In this document: in pieces, positions 38,021-45,801 of the stretch
Numbering within the stretch: the stretch's first letter is position 1
Layout: every line of letters begins with the position of its first letter
Assembly (NCBI RefSeq): GCF_963678195.1
Contig: NZ_OY782759.1
Coordinates: 1,798,001 to 1,862,000, forward strand
Length of the DNA: 64,000 bases
Direction of reading: 5' to 3'
From: an uncultured Hyphomonas sp.
GTDB lineage: Bacteria; Pseudomonadota; Alphaproteobacteria; Caulobacterales; Hyphomonadaceae
Notes under the pieces: model-generated
Database searches by the model: none
Seen by the model: only the letters and a program-made list of their open reading frames with translations
What the model was told of the DNA's origin: nothing
Made by a program: the position numbers and the translations under genes

Positions 38021-39085
38021 TCAATCAAGCGGAGCGGGGAATTGGGCGCCTTCTCTGAAGACGTCTGAACACCGGCGTGTATTCTCGCCCAGTGGGGTAA
38101 ATGAGAGGCAGGAATAGTAAGCGGACCCACGGTTTCCGAAATCCGGATCACCGTGCCATTGGCGCAGCTCTTTCTTGCCGGTCCAGTTGCTGATGACGAG
38201 GCGGCCTGGATTATCCGGGATGAAGGGGTCATTTTCCGGCGTCTGGTAGATCAGCTTGCCATCGACATACCAGCTGATGCCTTCCGGCTTCCAGTCGAAT
38301 GCGTAGAGGTGGTCCTCTTCTGACGCATCAAAGGGGAGCTTGATGCGCGCACTACTACCGGTCTTGCCGTTGTGGAAATAGTTCAGCTCGACAATGCTGG
38401 TATCCTTGCCGACGAACTCAATATCGATTTCGTCATGCGGTTTACCGAAATAGGGTCCCGTATAGGTGAAGAAGGCCGAAACCAGGCCGGAGCCTTTCGC
38501 CGGGCGCATGATGGTTTCGTACCGGCCGTAGCCATAGGTGCCGATAACCTGGACTTCAGCCAGCGCATACGGCTTCTTCGGGTTGCCTGTGGGCGTTACA
38601 TCGAGCCTCAGGCCGTCCGGGCTGGTTTTGACGTTTTCCGGAACCCAGTCGCCGCCCTGAAAGCCTTTGTCATTGCTGTGCTTGGATATGTAGAACCGTT
38701 CCGGCGAGAGGCCATCCCCAAGTACTGAAACAAAGGCGCCACCCGATTCCAGCATCGGAGCATCCGGTTTCAGCGTGTAGGGGCCTTCCCGGTGTTCCGG
38801 AACTTCCGGGACGGGATTAACCGTACGCACTGGATTCCATGGAACCACAGGCGACATGTCCGCGACCAGAGGTGCGGGGGACTTCGTCTCGGGGACCGTC
38901 TGCGCATGACGAGGGGCCTGCACAGCGGCATAAAGGGCCACGCACAAGGCAAACACCAGCACCGCCACGATAACGACGGAACCCGGTTGCCAGTCCTGCA
39001 AGTATGTCTTCAGGCTGTGATCTGTAGTGTCTGTTGCCATTCTATGGTCCGATCTCATTTCGGACCATCGCAAGAAACAGGCCAT
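38021..39085 (-). CDS. membrane-anchored GH16 family beta-glucan hydrolase
   Basis: A 354-residue protein with a cytoplasmic N-terminus, one membrane helix (about 36-54), a proline-rich linker and a GH16 jelly-roll domain (about 105-340). The catalytic motif DEIDIE contains nucleophile E219, assisting D221 and acid/base E223. Substrates of the family include laminarin, agar and other beta-glucans; which one applies is not clear. ATG 39085 overlaps the cyclo-ligase stop (TAATG); ATG 39040 is an alternative. Confidence 0.87.
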   Translation of the reverse strand: MACFLRWSEMRSDHRMATDTTDHSLKTYLQDWQPGSVVIVAVLVFALCVALYAAVQAPRHAQTVPETKSPAPLVADMSPVVPWNPVRTVNPVPEVPEHREGPYTLKPDAPMLESGGAFVSVLGDGLSPERFYISKHSNDKGFQGGDWVPENVKTSPDGLRLDVTPTGNPKKPYALAEVQVIGTYGYGRYETIMRPAKGSGLVSAFFTYTGPYFGKPHDEIDIEFVGKDTSIVELNYFHNGKTGSSARIKLPFDASEEDHLYAFDWKPEGISWYVDGKLIYQTPENDPFIPDNPGRLVISNWTGKKELRQWHGDPDFGNRGSAYYSCLSFTPLGENTRRCSDVFREGAQFPAPLD

Positions 39086-39690
39086 TAACCCTGTTTCAAA
39101 GCAGCCATGTTGCGCATCATGAACAGCGGGATCGAGCCAGCGGGCGTTATTGCCCAGTCGAGTGGCTGATCGTGAGGTTCTGCTGGAACGTCGTCAATCT
39201 GTTGAGCGGCATACGCCACGGCGCAGGCAAAGGCCCGTCCCCCCGATCTTAACGATTGCAGCGCGAGATCGTAGTGGCCTTTACCATAGCCAAGGCGATT
39301 GCCTTTTGCGTCAAACGCAAGAAGCGGCATCAGGATCAGGGTTGGGTGCGCTTCCGGGGCGTCCTCCACCGGTTCGCTAAGGCCGAAGGGGCGGCGTTCG
39401 AGCGGTTCGCCAAAGCTCCACAGGCGCCAGGAAATGCCGCCTTCAGGCAGCATGCGCGGCAGGCACAATTCAGCTCCGGCGTCCGCCAGCCGCTTCATCA
39501 GCGGCATCGGGTCCAGTTCCTCATTGATCGGGACATAGCCCGACACGACTGGTCCGTAGCGTTCCAGCAGCTTCATCGGAAACAGCTCGGCAATCTTCTC
39601 GGCGGCGTCCGGATCGCGCGCTGCGGCTTCGGCGCGGATGGTGCGCAGTCTGTGGCGTAGCTGAATCTTGTCGGGGGGAGGCGTGGTCAT
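39085..39690 (-). CDS. 5-formyltetrahydrofolate cyclo-ligase
   Basis: This enzyme turns 5-formyl-THF into 5,10-methenyl-THF using ATP. The 201-residue product has the family motif LGYGKGHYDLAL near the C-terminus and LPRMLPEGGISWR in the middle. ATG 39690 is chosen over an upstream frame opening. A 6S RNA lies 60 bases upstream on the same strand, a linkage known from many proteobacteria. Confidence 0.93.
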   Translation of the reverse strand: MTTPPPDKIQLRHRLRTIRAEAAARDPDAAEKIAELFPMKLLERYGPVVSGYVPINEELDPMPLMKRLADAGAELCLPRMLPEGGISWRLWSFGEPLERRPFGLSEPVEDAPEAHPTLILMPLLAFDAKGNRLGYGKGHYDLALQSLRSGGRAFACAVAYAAQQIDDVPAEPHDQPLDWAITPAGSIPLFMMRNMAALKQG

Positions 39691-39751
39691 GCAGGCAGCC
39701 TTAATCAGGTCTGGCGGCGGCGTCACGCCCCTTAACGCGCCAGCGGGGCTG

Positions 39752-39923
39752 AGTGTGCACAAGAACCGCGAACGCCGCAGGGCATATTCACTCCCGTCAA
39801 CCTAGAGACTAGGTGGGTGCCAGGTGAGACAGGGCCACGGCCCCATCCAGATTGCCAGCTCCCTGACGGTAAGTAAGGTCGCCGGAGATCAGTCCCTTCG
39901 CGCACGCCGCAGCCCTTGTGCAG
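39752..39923 (-). ncRNA. ssrS: 6S RNA
   Basis: The 6S RNA mimics an open promoter and binds sigma-70 RNA polymerase. On the minus strand about 170 bases are framed by complementary ends (TGCACAAG at 39922-39915 pairs with CTTGTGCA at 39763-39756). The 3' half carries CCTGCGGCGTTCGCGG, like the conserved 3' part of 6S RNAs, and a small internal hairpin ACCTAG/CTAGGT. It sits directly upstream of the cyclo-ligase gene, its classic position, and has a good promoter. Ends are approximate. Confidence 0.78.
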
Positions 39924-39928
39924 GACCA

Positions 39929-39957
39929 GATGTAGGCGCGAATGCGCCGGATTGTAA
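39929..39957 (-). promoter_or_regulatory. sigma-70-type promoter of the 6S RNA
   Basis: On the minus strand TTACAA (39957-39952) and TACATC (39934-39929) are spaced by 17 bases, which puts the start near 39922, exactly at the 5' arm of the predicted 6S closing stem. Confidence 0.6.
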
Positions 39958-39963
39958 GCGGGA

Positions 39964-41034
39964 TTATTCTGACGTGACTGCAATGTCGAACGCGAGCAGG
40001 AGCGTGCGCTGCTGCGGATTGAAGTTGTCGTCAGAGATGATCCAGACACGCGCGATGCCGTTCCCGAGGTCCTGAACCGTAATCCCCTCGTAATTATCCA
40101 CAGCAAGGGGACGCGTCAGCACGATTTCCTTCTCGCCGTTTTGCCAGCTGAGGACATTCCGGTTTCCACGAATGGGGTCATAGCTCCGGAACAGCCAGAA
40201 GGTCTCATCTGCGTTGCCGATCCGGGCGGCATCGAAGCCGACAAAGGCGTAGCCGGCAGGATTGGGCGCCATTTCGTCTGTCCAGCCAGCAGAATTGAGG
40301 CCTGTCACGGCTCCGATGGGGGACCGACCGCGCTCGACAGTTTCATAGCCAAACAGGATGTTGCCCTCGGGCGTGATGGCGAGGGCCTCGGCGCCGCGAT
40401 TTTCGTCGATGAGCCGACCGGCATATGTGGACGGCAGCGGGCTGACCGGCGCCTCACGGGCCGCGGCCCCGCAGGTCTCCAGAGCAAATGCAGAGATGCG
40501 ATGCGTGCGCTCAAAACTGACTATGGCCAGACTATTCCGGACTACCAGCCCCTCAGCGTCGCCCATCGACTTGCCTTGAAGGAGCTTCCCGTCCTGTCCC
40601 AGCATGTAGGTCAACTCACCCGTCCCGTCCGGGGCGCCATCCTCCATGCCGATGCGGACAAAAGCGCCGTCATCGACGATGGCAAGCAGGTCGCCATCGG
40701 AGTCGAGCGCCAGGTCGGACAGGCCGCCAAAACTGGCATTGTCGGCTGTCAGCTCCCATCCGCCGGCAAAGGCCACCCCATCTGGCAGGCGGCGGGCAAC
40801 TTCCTCTGCCGGGCCGAGGTCGATGGAATGCGCCTCGATTGCGAGCGGAACGGATGGGGCCGGTACGGTGCCGGCCGGGCAGGAGGCATCTGCAAGCTCT
40901 GCCGAGATGGTGTCGAAGGTCCAGGCGGCGTCCGCATCCGGCATGGCGACGCGCGGCGCTTCCGGCATCTCGGCGGTGCCGGCACATGTCGCAAGCAGGA
41001 ACAGGGACGCGAACTGAATGGTGCGGCGTAGCAT
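39964..41034 (-). CDS. phytase-like esterase lipoprotein
   Basis: The 356-residue product belongs to the esterase-like activity of phytase family. It begins with a lipoprotein signal (SLFLLATC, lipobox cysteine about residue 17). The core has repeated beta-propeller features such as GGLSDLALDSDGDLLAIVDDG and GAEALAITPEGNILFGYE, and ends WIISDDNFNPQQRTLLLAF. ATG 41034 has CGAGG upstream. The physiological ester is unknown; a phosphate-ester role is suggested only by family name. Confidence 0.87.
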   Translation of the reverse strand: MLRRTIQFASLFLLATCAGTAEMPEAPRVAMPDADAAWTFDTISAELADASCPAGTVPAPSVPLAIEAHSIDLGPAEEVARRLPDGVAFAGGWELTADNASFGGLSDLALDSDGDLLAIVDDGAFVRIGMEDGAPDGTGELTYMLGQDGKLLQGKSMGDAEGLVVRNSLAIVSFERTHRISAFALETCGAAAREAPVSPLPSTYAGRLIDENRGAEALAITPEGNILFGYETVERGRSPIGAVTGLNSAGWTDEMAPNPAGYAFVGFDAARIGNADETFWLFRSYDPIRGNRNVLSWQNGEKEIVLTRPLAVDNYEGITVQDLGNGIARVWIISDDNFNPQQRTLLLAFDIAVTSE

Positions 41035-41138
41035 CGGAACCTCGGTTTCTAGAGTACCTTCCGGTCCCATGCGGCAAAAACGTGAAGGCTTCGCGAACAA
41101 GTCTGGATTTCAAATGCGAACCCATTCAGGAGTCTGGC

Positions 41139-41603
41139 ATGACGCAGATTCCTCTCGCCCGCCGTTCGCCGGTCCAACCGGATGCCTGCAATCTTGCCAA
41201 AGCCATTGATGTGGTCGGGGACCGCTGGACATTGCTCATTCTCCGCGCCGCGCTTTATGGCGTCCGGCGCTTCGACGACTTCCAGGCCGAACTTGGGTGC
41301 CCCCGAACCGTACTGTCAGGCCGGCTCAAGAAGCTGGTGGAGGACGGCTTGCTGGCCAAACGCCCGTATAAATCGCCCGGCAAGCGGTCCCGGCCGGAAT
41401 ATGTCCTCTCGCCGATGGGACTCTCCCTGAGACCGATTCTGATCGGGCTGACACAATGGGGGGATGCCTGGCTGGGCCAGGGGGAGCCACCGCCCATAAG
41501 CTTCACGCGCGCAGGCTCCAAATCGGCCATAAGGGCAGCCTTTGTCGATATTGAAGGGCGTGAAGTCCGGCCGGATCAGATCCGTCCTGTGCTCCGCGGG
41601 TGA
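41139..41603 (+). CDS. HxlR family transcriptional regulator
   Basis: A winged-helix regulator of 154 residues. The HxlR signature CNLAKAIDVVGDRWTLLILR with its conserved cysteine is present, followed by RRFDDFQAELGCPRTVLS and the wing LSPMGLSL. HxlR proteins often sense oxidants or aldehydes. It is divergent from the phytase-like gene, which may be its target. ATG 41139 has CAGGAGT upstream. Confidence 0.9.
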   Translation: MTQIPLARRSPVQPDACNLAKAIDVVGDRWTLLILRAALYGVRRFDDFQAELGCPRTVLSGRLKKLVEDGLLAKRPYKSPGKRSRPEYVLSPMGLSLRPILIGLTQWGDAWLGQGEPPPISFTRAGSKSAIRAAFVDIEGREVRPDQIRPVLRG

Positions 41604-41700
41604 TTTGTGCAGTGAGGCAGAAATTCGGCCTTGCAAAGCCGTTCGCTATGCGCTTAATCACGCCTCTCGGCAGCCCCGGTTGCCGGATACCCTATAGGAC

Positions 41701-41775
41701 GCGGGCGTAGCTCAGGGGTAGAGCACAACCTTGCCAAGGTTGGGGTCGAGAGTTCGAATCTCTTCGCCCGCTCCA
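41701..41775 (+). tRNA. tRNA-Gly (GCC)
   Basis: A full cloverleaf: acceptor GCGGGCG pairs with CGCCCGC, D-arm GCTCAGGGGTAGAGC, anticodon loop TTGCCAA (GCC) and T-arm AGAGTTCGAATCTCT. The 3' CCA is encoded. Confidence 0.97.
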
Positions 41776-41804
41776 TTATAAATACAGAGAAATCTGGTCT
41801 TGAG

Positions 41805-41827
41805 GGTGGCTGCGCCAGGCAGCCACC
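41805..41827 (+). terminator. hairpin after tRNA-Gly
   Basis: A perfect nine-base stem (41805-41813 with 41819-41827) and five-base loop, followed by TCTCTGTGTGTCT. Probably ends the tRNA transcript. Confidence 0.55.
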
Positions 41828-41929
41828 TCTCTGTGTGTCTGATATTTAAACCAGAAATACAGACTCTCGCTCCAGGATACGGCTAGAATAAAGTTTCTTG
41901 TATCGAATAACTTAGTGAGGGCTTCGGCG

Positions 41930-42976
41930 ATGCCGGACATTCCACTCCAAAATCGATCTGACACGCCGGTTGATAAACTCACACAGGAAGATGTTGCCGG
42001 ATTTGTGGATCAGTCATCGGTTCCGACCATAGCGATCGACCGGGGCCTCCGGTACATTTATGCCAATCAGGCCTACTGCAAAGCCATCGGTGTGCCGATT
42101 GATGATGTGCTGGGGAAATATGTTTTCGACGTTTACAAGGCGCCGTCCGATCACGAGCTGTCCTTCCAGCGGAAATGCAGTCTGTCTTTTCAAGGAGAGG
42201 TGACACGTTCGGAAGTTCACACCAGTGTGCGAATGGATGAGGAGGGGCGGCCCAGAACTGTTCACTGGCAAACCACTCAGGAGCCTATCTTCGGGCCGGA
42301 CGGGCAAGTTCGGCACCTTGTGCAGCGTGCGGAAGATATTACTCATCTGGTGGAGCTCCAGAAAAGTCACGATGTCATGGCCACGGAGCTGGATCATAGG
42401 GTAAAAAATTTCGTGTCTGTAATCCTGGCGACCGCCAAGATTACAAGTATGTCCGCAGACTCAGTCGAGCAGTATACGGAAGACTTTTGTTCGCGTGTGG
42501 ACTCAATGGCCCGTATTTACAGCCGGATGTCAGCAGACGGGCTGAAGGGACTCTCGCTCCGCAGTGTATTCGAAGGTGAGTTGGCGCAGGTCGCAGCCAA
42601 GCGGAACATTCAGTATAGTCTGAAAGGGGACGATGTTCAGTTGACCGTGAAGTCGTCCAAGGACGGCGGTATGGTTATCCACGAGTTTGTGACGAATGCT
42701 GTGCGTCATGGCTGCTTTTCGCGTCCTGAAGGGCGGCTTGATGTCGAATGGGCTGTCGTCGGGAACGAATTGCGGGTTCTGTGGGTGGAGTCAGGGCTGA
42801 CCGGAATAAAGCCGCCCGAAAAGAAGGGGTTCGGAACCCGTCTGACGGACATGTTGCCGAATGCAAGAGTGAAGCGAACCTATAATGATACGGGCCTTAC
42901 CATTGAATATATCGTGCCGGTGGAGATCATCACTGATGACGACGATCAGGACGAGAACTGGCTGGCAGGCGATTAA
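41930..42976 (+). CDS. HWE/HisKA_2 sensor histidine kinase of the general stress module
   Basis: A soluble kinase of 348 residues. The N-terminal PAS domain (about 25-140) has DRGLRYIYANQAYCKAIG. The phosphoacceptor is H156 in ELDHRVKN, followed by an HWE-type ATP domain with HEFVTNAVRHG (N box) and KKGFGTRLTDML. Kinases of this family phosphorylate PhyR. There is no membrane span, so it senses a cytoplasmic signal such as redox, light or a ligand. It converges on phyR with a four-base overlap of the stops. Confidence 0.92.
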   Translation: MPDIPLQNRSDTPVDKLTQEDVAGFVDQSSVPTIAIDRGLRYIYANQAYCKAIGVPIDDVLGKYVFDVYKAPSDHELSFQRKCSLSFQGEVTRSEVHTSVRMDEEGRPRTVHWQTTQEPIFGPDGQVRHLVQRAEDITHLVELQKSHDVMATELDHRVKNFVSVILATAKITSMSADSVEQYTEDFCSRVDSMARIYSRMSADGLKGLSLRSVFEGELAQVAAKRNIQYSLKGDDVQLTVKSSKDGGMVIHEFVTNAVRHGCFSRPEGRLDVEWAVVGNELRVLWVESGLTGIKPPEKKGFGTRLTDMLPNARVKRTYNDTGLTIEYIVPVEIITDDDDQDENWLAGD

Positions 42977-43731
42977 GAGGCGGATTGCGTCAGCAAGGCC
43001 TGACTGATCACCGTTTTCACATGATCGGCCCGGAATGGTTTCGGTATCAGGAACGCCGGTTCATTGGCGCGGCCCGACAGGAGCCGTTCCGGGTACGCTG
43101 TGATCACGATGCTAGGGGCAGTATGAAAAGCCATGATTTCATCCATTGCGTCGAGTCCGGATGAGCCGTCTGCAAGTTGAATGTCGACCAGCATCAGGCC
43201 CGGTTTCTTGGCACGGGCTTCGCGAACAGCCTCTTCGCGTGTGAGCGCTCTTGCGGCCAGTTTGTGTCCGAGGCTCTCGATGATTTCCTTCAGCTGGAAT
43301 GCAATCAATGGCTCATCCTCGATGATCAGCACATCGGTCGCGAGCGAAGAGGCGAGATCGCGCTCGGCATTCTTCAGTGTGTCTTCCAGTTCCTCCGGAC
43401 CAATTCCCAGAATTTGAGCCGCAGCGTCTTTCTCGAACTGTTCGACAGCTGTCAGAAAAAGTGCGCGCCGGGATAGCGAGGAAAGGTTTCCAAGAGAAGG
43501 CAGGGGGCAGTCCAGTTCCGGATGTCTCGCCGGGTCTGCAATGATTGAATCGAGCAGACCGAACAGCGCCGCGCGATCTGCCGGTAGGGGAGCATCTGCA
43601 GGCTGAGGCTTGAGAACATGCTCCTGCAGCATGGTTTCAACGCACAGGTCTCCCGCCATCTGATCGCCCGTCATGGCGCGCGCATACCGACGCATGAAAG
43701 GTAATTCCTTAGTTATCAGTTCGTAGAGCAC
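42973..43731 (-). CDS. phyR: PhyR, general stress anti-anti-sigma response regulator
   Basis: PhyR has an EcfG-like sigma domain (about 1-125) and a receiver domain (about 132-250). Phosphoacceptor D183 (LMLVDIQLADG), acidic pocket E138/D139, T211 and K231 (IPKPFR) are all present. When phosphorylated it captures NepR and frees EcfG. The start is GTG 43731, with AAAGGA seven bases upstream; this keeps the first helix ELITKELPFMRRYARAMTG. An EcfG promoter lies just upstream, so the gene is in its own regulon. Confidence 0.96.
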   Translation of the reverse strand: MLYELITKELPFMRRYARAMTGDQMAGDLCVETMLQEHVLKPQPADAPLPADRAALFGLLDSIIADPARHPELDCPLPSLGNLSSLSRRALFLTAVEQFEKDAAAQILGIGPEELEDTLKNAERDLASSLATDVLIIEDEPLIAFQLKEIIESLGHKLAARALTREEAVREARAKKPGLMLVDIQLADGSSGLDAMDEIMAFHTAPSIVITAYPERLLSGRANEPAFLIPKPFRADHVKTVISQALLTQSAS

Positions 43732-43783
43732 GCAGGCGTCCTTTGCCGGTAATTTATTTTATCTTGGATTCCATAGGATACCA

Positions 43784-43808
43784 AAACGAGAATGGAACCA
43801 TTTTGTTC
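43784..43808 (-). promoter_or_regulatory. EcfG-type promoter of phyR
   Basis: On the minus strand GGAAC (43808-43804), 16 bases, then CGTT (43787-43784) match the published general-stress sigma consensus GGAAC-N16-17-CGTT. This puts the start about 45-50 bases before phyR. The -35 element is one arm of the palindrome TGGAACCATTTTGTTCCA (43792-43809). Confidence 0.88.
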
Positions 43809-43926
43809 CATTTTTCTGAATGAATCTGCGCTTCAAGAACAAATCCTTAACCTCGAAGCGGCAAGAATCAGACAAATCTGCGACCAAGAGGTGCTCGGGT
43901 ATGCTCCCGGTCGGTGTAGGCTAATT

Positions 43927-44151
43927 GTGGGGACAGTTGTTTTGGGGAAGTTGGCAAGGTCGCGGGAGGCGGCAGAGAGCTCGTTCGTATGTACGACACC
44001 GGAAAATCTCTCACGAGGATGGCTGGAAGGCGCGATCGGCGACGCTCTGCGCGAGAGCTTTGCGCCGGTTGTCGACGAGCCGATGCCGGAGAAGTTGCAA
44101 GACTTGCTGAGCCAGTTACGCGCTGCGGAACAACAGAAGAAGGGACGCTGA
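43927..44151 (+). CDS. nepR: NepR anti-sigma factor
   Basis: NepR holds the sigma factor EcfG inactive until PhyR-P takes it away. The C-terminal half has the NepR core: WLEGAIGDALRESFAPVVDE followed by PMPEKLQDLLSQL. The frame is open from 43792, and no ATG fits the usual length of about 60 residues. GTG 43927, TTG 43942 and TTG 43951 are candidates; the start is uncertain. Its stop lies one base before the ecfG start, so translation is coupled and the two proteins are made in step. Confidence 0.88.
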   Translation: MGTVVLGKLARSREAAESSFVCTTPENLSRGWLEGAIGDALRESFAPVVDEPMPEKLQDLLSQLRAAEQQKKGR

Positions 44152-44152
44152 T

Positions 44153-44794
44153 TTGACCAGAGTGACTCCGGTTCGTCAGGAAGAACTACCGGATTCCGGA
44201 AATGAATGGTCGTTTGTTGATGAGCTTGAGCGGCTGATTCCGGAGTTGCGAGCGTTCGCCCGCAGTTTGTGTCGCGAGCGGGAGCTTGCGGATGACCTCG
44301 TTCAGGACACTTGCCTGAAAGCCTGGCAGGCAATCGATTCCTTTGATCCGACCGCCCCGATGCGGCCCTGGCTGTTCCGTATTTTGCGAAATGAGTTCTA
44401 TCAGTATTCCCGGCGTTCCTGGCGTTCGGCGCCGCTGGACCAGGAAGTGGCCGAGAATACGCTGGTCGCGCCGGCCAATCTTGATGCGCGGATCGATTTC
44501 CGCGTCCTCCAGGCGGCCATGACCGATCTGCCGGATGTGCAGCGAGAGGCGCTGATCCTGGTTGTTGCGGCGGGTTACACCTATGAAGAAGCGGGCGAAA
44601 TCTGCAATTGCTCTGCCGGCACGATCAAAAGTCGCGTCAGTCGTGCGCGCGAAGCGGTTGTGTACAAAATGGAGCGGGCGGATATCGGCCAGATTGGCGG
44701 CTCGACACGCGATGAGAGCCGCACCGAGAATGGCCACATCGACCTGATTGCTCAGATCGAGTCGCTCGCGCGGGGACTGTTCAACGCAGCCTGA
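44153..44794 (+). CDS. ecfG: EcfG general stress sigma factor
   Basis: An ECF sigma factor of 213 residues. Region 2 contains AFARSLCRERELADDLVQDT and CLKAW, and region 4 contains REALILVVAAGYTYEEAGEI and GTIKSRVSRAREAV. The start is TTG 44153 with AAGGGA eight bases upstream. Arrangement next to nepR and divergent from phyR is the hallmark of the alphaproteobacterial general stress response. The C-terminal 35 residues are an acidic extension. Confidence 0.95.
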   Translation: MTRVTPVRQEELPDSGNEWSFVDELERLIPELRAFARSLCRERELADDLVQDTCLKAWQAIDSFDPTAPMRPWLFRILRNEFYQYSRRSWRSAPLDQEVAENTLVAPANLDARIDFRVLQAAMTDLPDVQREALILVVAAGYTYEEAGEICNCSAGTIKSRVSRAREAVVYKMERADIGQIGGSTRDESRTENGHIDLIAQIESLARGLFNAA

Positions 44795-44800
44795 GGGCGC

Positions 44801-45013
44801 TCAGCCCACGTTTTCCGATCCCTCAAACTGATCAAAAGCCTGATCGGCGCGTGCCAGCCTCTCACGGGCGCGGTCGCGGATGTGTTGTACCGCTTCCGTT
44901 GGTGGTAGAAGTCCGGCCTCCGCAGCAGCATCTTTCAGCGACGCATAGGCGCGGGACTTTCTGGAACTCGGCGCGCTGGTGCGCCGTCCGAACAGGGAGA
45001 ACTTGATCGCCAT
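44801..45013 (-). CDS. small protein of unknown function next to ecfG
   Basis: Not recognised. The 70-residue product starts MAIKFSLFGRRTSAP and continues with a basic N-terminus and a helical charged C-terminal half (AVQHIRDRARERLARADQAF). ATG 45013 has a strong AAGGAG eight bases upstream, which supports it as real. It converges with ecfG, six bases from its stop. It could be a small effector or regulator of the stress module, by position only. Confidence 0.65.
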   Translation of the reverse strand: MAIKFSLFGRRTSAPSSRKSRAYASLKDAAAEAGLLPPTEAVQHIRDRARERLARADQAFDQFEGSENVG

Positions 45014-45237
45014 AACCCAATCTCCTTGCATCCCTTCGAAACATGCCATTCGGCAAATCTCGTAAGGGTGAGCGGGCCGCTGTCTCGGGAGTGCCCGGGG
45101 CTGTCGCGCCGCCCTGCCGCTCTTTTTGAGCCGACAGCTTAACTTATCCCGATTGGGCGAATTTTACGAATTATTTTTTGCTCAGATTCCCTGAGGAGGC
45201 GAAATCGGGGGCAAATGTTGCGCCGCACAAAGTGCGC

Positions 45238-45717
45238 TTAACGCCGCCGTCCGGTCGGATTGTCCGGTGTGACCTCGTCGGAATTGGGCAGGCGCACATT
45301 GCCGACCGTCCCGAAGATCTGCTCCCAGAGGCCGAGTTCGCGGCCGCGGGTCGGCGTCTCGCGGGAGGCGTAATTGATCACCTGACCGTCTTCGGCAGAA
45401 TATTCGAGGACTTCTTCCACCTTGTCGTCGGTGCCGAAGCTGATGGCCGTGACTTTCCGCGTTTTCACTTTCGGGCGGTAGAACGCAATCCGTTCCTGAA
45501 GCTCGGACATGTAGATCCAGGTGTTGTCGTCGAACAGGCTCTTGGTCGATGGTGAGCCGAGTTGCGCTAGGACGGTGGACCGGGTGTCTTCGCCGGGCTG
45601 GATCTCGTCCGGTTGCGTTTCGTCAGCCACATAGCCGTGATAGTCGCGGCTGGGTGTCAGGCATGCGGTCAGCGGAAGGGCCATGAGGCCTGCGGCCAGA
45701 ATTGCGCGTCGCGCCAT
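45238..45717 (-). CDS. bamE: BamE outer membrane assembly lipoprotein
   Basis: BamE (SmpA/OmlA) supports the BAM complex that inserts outer membrane proteins. The 159-residue product has a lipobox (ALPLTAC) and the BamE fold with GEDTRSTVLAQLGSPST and NTWIYMSELQERIAFYRP. ATG 45717 has CAGGAG upstream; the longer frame to 46035 is antisense noise. It is divergent from the CBP3-type gene, a conserved alphaproteobacterial pairing. Confidence 0.92.
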   Translation of the reverse strand: MARRAILAAGLMALPLTACLTPSRDYHGYVADETQPDEIQPGEDTRSTVLAQLGSPSTKSLFDDNTWIYMSELQERIAFYRPKVKTRKVTAISFGTDDKVEEVLEYSAEDGQVINYASRETPTRGRELGLWEQIFGTVGNVRLPNSDEVTPDNPTGRRR

Positions 45718-45801
45718 CGGCAAACTCCTGATAGTGGTCCGCGTCAGACCTAGCGGTTGCGGGATGGTTTTGGCAAGCAGGCGCGTGCAGGAGGACAAGT
45801 A

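Noticed and set aside
43793..43830. A second EcfG promoter on the plus strand for nepR-ecfG, starting from the GGAAC at 43793
   Set aside because: No CGTT or close variant occurs 16-18 bases downstream, so the match is only half of the consensus.
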